From: Patagioenas fasciata
Lineage: Eukaryota; Chordata; Aves; Columbiformes; Columbidae
Assembly: GCF_037038585.1 (NCBI RefSeq)
Contig: NC_092541.1
Coordinates: 381,445-445,444 of the forward strand
Direction: 5' to 3'
DNA length: 64,000 bases
A program made the translations under genes and the position numbers. A model generated the notes under the pieces. It saw only the letters and a list, made by a program, of their open reading frames with translations. It did not search any database and was not told the origin of the DNA. The number at the start of each line of letters is the position of its first letter. Positions within the stretch are counted from its first letter, which is position 1. Below, in pieces: positions 62,090 through 64,000 of this stretch.

Positions 62090-62640
62090 CAGCCTTCTGG
62101 ACTGAAAAGTAAAGATCTCTTAATACTACAGACGCTGAAACCAACAACAAGAGAAGGCATTCCAAATATTTTCCTACAAGCTCCTCTTTTTCTTCCCTAT
62201 CATCTCATATTACTTACAAGTATTATTGCAGTGACCAAAACCCCTTATCAGAATATAGATCCCATTGCTCTAAGTGCTGTGTAAACACAGATGGGAAGAT
62301 ACATTCTGCTCGGGGCCTGAGGGTGTCTTTAAAGCATCACAATTGTTATTATTATTATTTAAAAACATGCGAGCGGAACGTCGGCTGCCAATAACCAACA
62401 ACAGATCCATGGCAGCGCGGCCGCGTGCATCGCATCTGCTCAAAACCTGCTTTCCAGTTCAGAATACGGCATCAGAAGCAGGAACATGAACTATGAAATA
62501 ACGCCAACAGATTTTGGTTTAAGCTTCTGTTGTTGCAGAAAAGGTATTTGTAAAAACGACTGTTCTATACTTTATAACTAATCAGGAATTCCTTCGCAGC
62601 CAGATCTCCTCATTCTCAGCGATTTCCTTTTGCTCAGATC
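62090..62640. other. AT-rich block with ATT microsatellite
   Basis: AT-balanced DNA with (ATT)n at about 62347-62360. The segment CCCATTGCTCTAAGTGCTGT (62262-62281), followed by GTAAACACAGA, faintly resembles an old interspersed repeat common in reptile genomes. I cannot name the family with confidence. Confidence 0.3.
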
Positions 62641-63004
62641 ATCCGTGTCTGAGTCCCCAGAGCCCCTGGGCGGACACGCGTCTGCGGGAGCTGAACTGCT
62701 CCCGTGTCACAGCGCCTGCCGTCACCTGGCTGGTGCCACCTCCTTGGTCACTTTGACGGTTTGAAGGCTTCTCCCACCCAGCTCTGGTCCTTTCCCAGGA
62801 GGCCGCAGACACGGGACGGGACGTGTGGAAGCGCTGGGGACGCTGGAGGGGACGGCGCAGGAGGCTGAGCCGCCGTCCGCCCATCCCCGCGCTGAGGGGC
62901 CGTCCTGCCCGCTCGCCCTTCCGTCGTTCGTTTTCTCCATGAAAACAACGGGCTTTTTCAGCCCTGTTTGTTGGGCAGGAGCAGAGTGACGGGCGAGCGG
63001 CCCC

Positions 63005-63080
63005 GGCAGGCTCAGCGTCCTCAGGCAGGCTCAGTGTCCCTGGGCAGGCTCAGTGTCCCCAGGCAGGCTCAGCGTCCCTG
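63005..63080. repeat. ~19-bp tandem repeat, 4 copies
   Basis: Units GGCAGGCTCAGTGTCCCC with C/T changes. Confidence 0.92.
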
Positions 63081-63754
63081 CAGCCCCTCCTCTCTGTCCA
63101 GCTCCTGGGAGCCCGTGTCACTGCTCCGTGAAAGCGCCGCCCCTGCCGTCCCTCTGCCCCCCGCTGTCCCTCTGCCCCCCCGATTTGGCGAGAGGGGCGC
63201 GACAGGCGCGGGGGGGCTGCGATGGCGGCGATGGCGGCGATGGGGCGGCGGGGCAGCTCCCCGAGCGGGCTGTTCGGCAGCGCCTGCTGCCCATCCGAGC
63301 AGCTTTGAACCAGGGAGGAAAGGATTTCTTTACAAACCTCAGCCCAAATTACTGCTCCCCAGGCCTAATCAAACCCAGTTCCCAAGAGTATTGGCTGGCT
63401 GGGGGCTAAGTTTAGGAAGGTGTTTCCTTCCCCGCCTCCATGTTCAAACTAACCAGGAGGAGGAGTTCAAAGACCTCAGTTGTTTGCGGAACACTTTGAA
63501 CACAGAAGGGCCCTGGGCAGGCAGAGGGATGCGGCTGCAGCACAGGCCCAGCAGGCAGAGGCCTCGTCTGCGCTCCCCACGCAGCCGCAGGATCAGCATA
63601 TGGCCCGCGGTGCTGCGCCTGCCTCGGCCTCCCCGCTGCAGACGCCAGGCGGAGGGTCGGGCTGGCTGCAGCATCCCGAGGGCTCCGCGCGGCCCTGGAC
63701 GGGGGACGCAGCCCGTGCTGTTCAAAGGCTCATTCCCCTCATTCCCTGCCCCAC
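63081..63754. other. Gene-free segment
   Basis: GC-rich DNA with GATGGCGGC triplication at about 63221-63250. No exon recognised. Confidence 0.45.
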
Positions 63755-64000
63755 GGCCGGTGCTGCCCCACGGCCAGTGCTGCCCCATGGCCAGTGCTGC
63801 CCCACGGTGTCCCCAGCAAACCGCCATGGAGTGACCCCGCTCAGATGTCCCCTGCAAACCCGCCATGGAGTGACCCTGCTCAGGTGTCCCCTGCAAACCC
63901 ACCATGGAGTGACCCTGCTCAGGTGTCCCCTGCAAACCCGCCATGGAGTGACCCCGCTCAGGTGTCCCCTGCAAACCCGCCATGGAGTGACCCCGCTCAG
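63755..64000. repeat. 18-bp and 39-bp tandem arrays reaching the right edge
   Basis: Three copies of a GGCCAGTGCTGCCCCACG unit are followed by five copies of a 39-bp unit (GTGTCCCCTGCAAACCCGCC plus ATGGAGTGACCCCGCTCAG) from about 63807. The array continues beyond the window. Confidence 0.94.

Noticed and set aside
62240-62310. Ancient interspersed repeat fragment
   Set aside because: The resemblance is short and from memory; not strong enough to call a named transposon.
24356-64000. TAC4 or KAT7, the expected neighbours of DLX4
   Set aside because: I looked for the tachykinin FxGLM-GKR signature and for MYST acetyltransferase blocks in the translated frames and saw neither. They probably lie beyond the right edge.

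Overview
The window looks like vertebrate nuclear DNA, most likely from a bird microchromosome. The evidence is multi-exon genes with canonical GT/AG introns, very high GC, compact introns, many CpG-containing minisatellites and almost no recognisable transposons. Three genes are supported: ITGA3 (minus strand, 271-10623, 3' end beyond the left edge), DLX3 (plus strand, 13775-16392) and DLX4 (minus strand, 19511-21734). Their relative order and orientation match my knowledge of human 17q21.33 (DLX4, DLX3, ITGA3), but the spacing here is much tighter. The bird assignment is inference; the gene identities rest on exon-by-exon protein similarity recalled from the human and mouse families.

Layout. 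1-10623: 22 coding exons of integrin alpha-3 (signal peptide, beta-propeller, leg domains and the heavy/light chain cleavage site); the transmembrane and cytoplasmic exons are missing. Its 3' introns are short and packed with minisatellites, and two of these arrays copy a splice site. Intron 1 (4.1 kb) carries a cluster of five perfect AP-1 motifs. 10624-13774: head-to-head ITGA3/DLX3 spacer with a CpG-rich ITGA3 promoter and a CCAAT/TATA-like DLX3 promoter. 13775-21734: the DLX3-DLX4 tail-to-tail pair. Both genes have three exons with identical intron phases and the second intron splits the homeodomain at the same place. The two 3' UTRs share short AT-rich motifs, and one homeodomain-site-rich island lies between the genes.

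21735-64000: about 42 kb upstream of DLX4 with no protein-coding gene that I can support. It alternates GC-rich DNA and large minisatellites (notably 44.65-45.26, 47.05-47.81, 49.72-50.24, 50.78-52.60 and 52.68-52.93 kb) with AT-richer islands of 150-400 bp rich in homeodomain, TCF, octamer-like and RUNX motifs. This is what a cis-regulatory landscape flanking a Dlx pair would look like, but conservation could not be tested here. DLX3 and DLX4 encode transcription factors of ectoderm, branchial arch, epidermis and placenta. ITGA3 encodes the epithelial laminin receptor subunit and is an independent neighbour.

I found no RNA gene, CRISPR array, prokaryotic or viral gene. The long open frames at 46.8-48.5 and 49.7-52.9 kb are by-products of tandem repeats. 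The most interesting signals are the splice-site-copying repeats in ITGA3, the AP-1 cluster, the candidate DLX enhancers and a palindromic double RUNX site at 55.55-55.60 kb.
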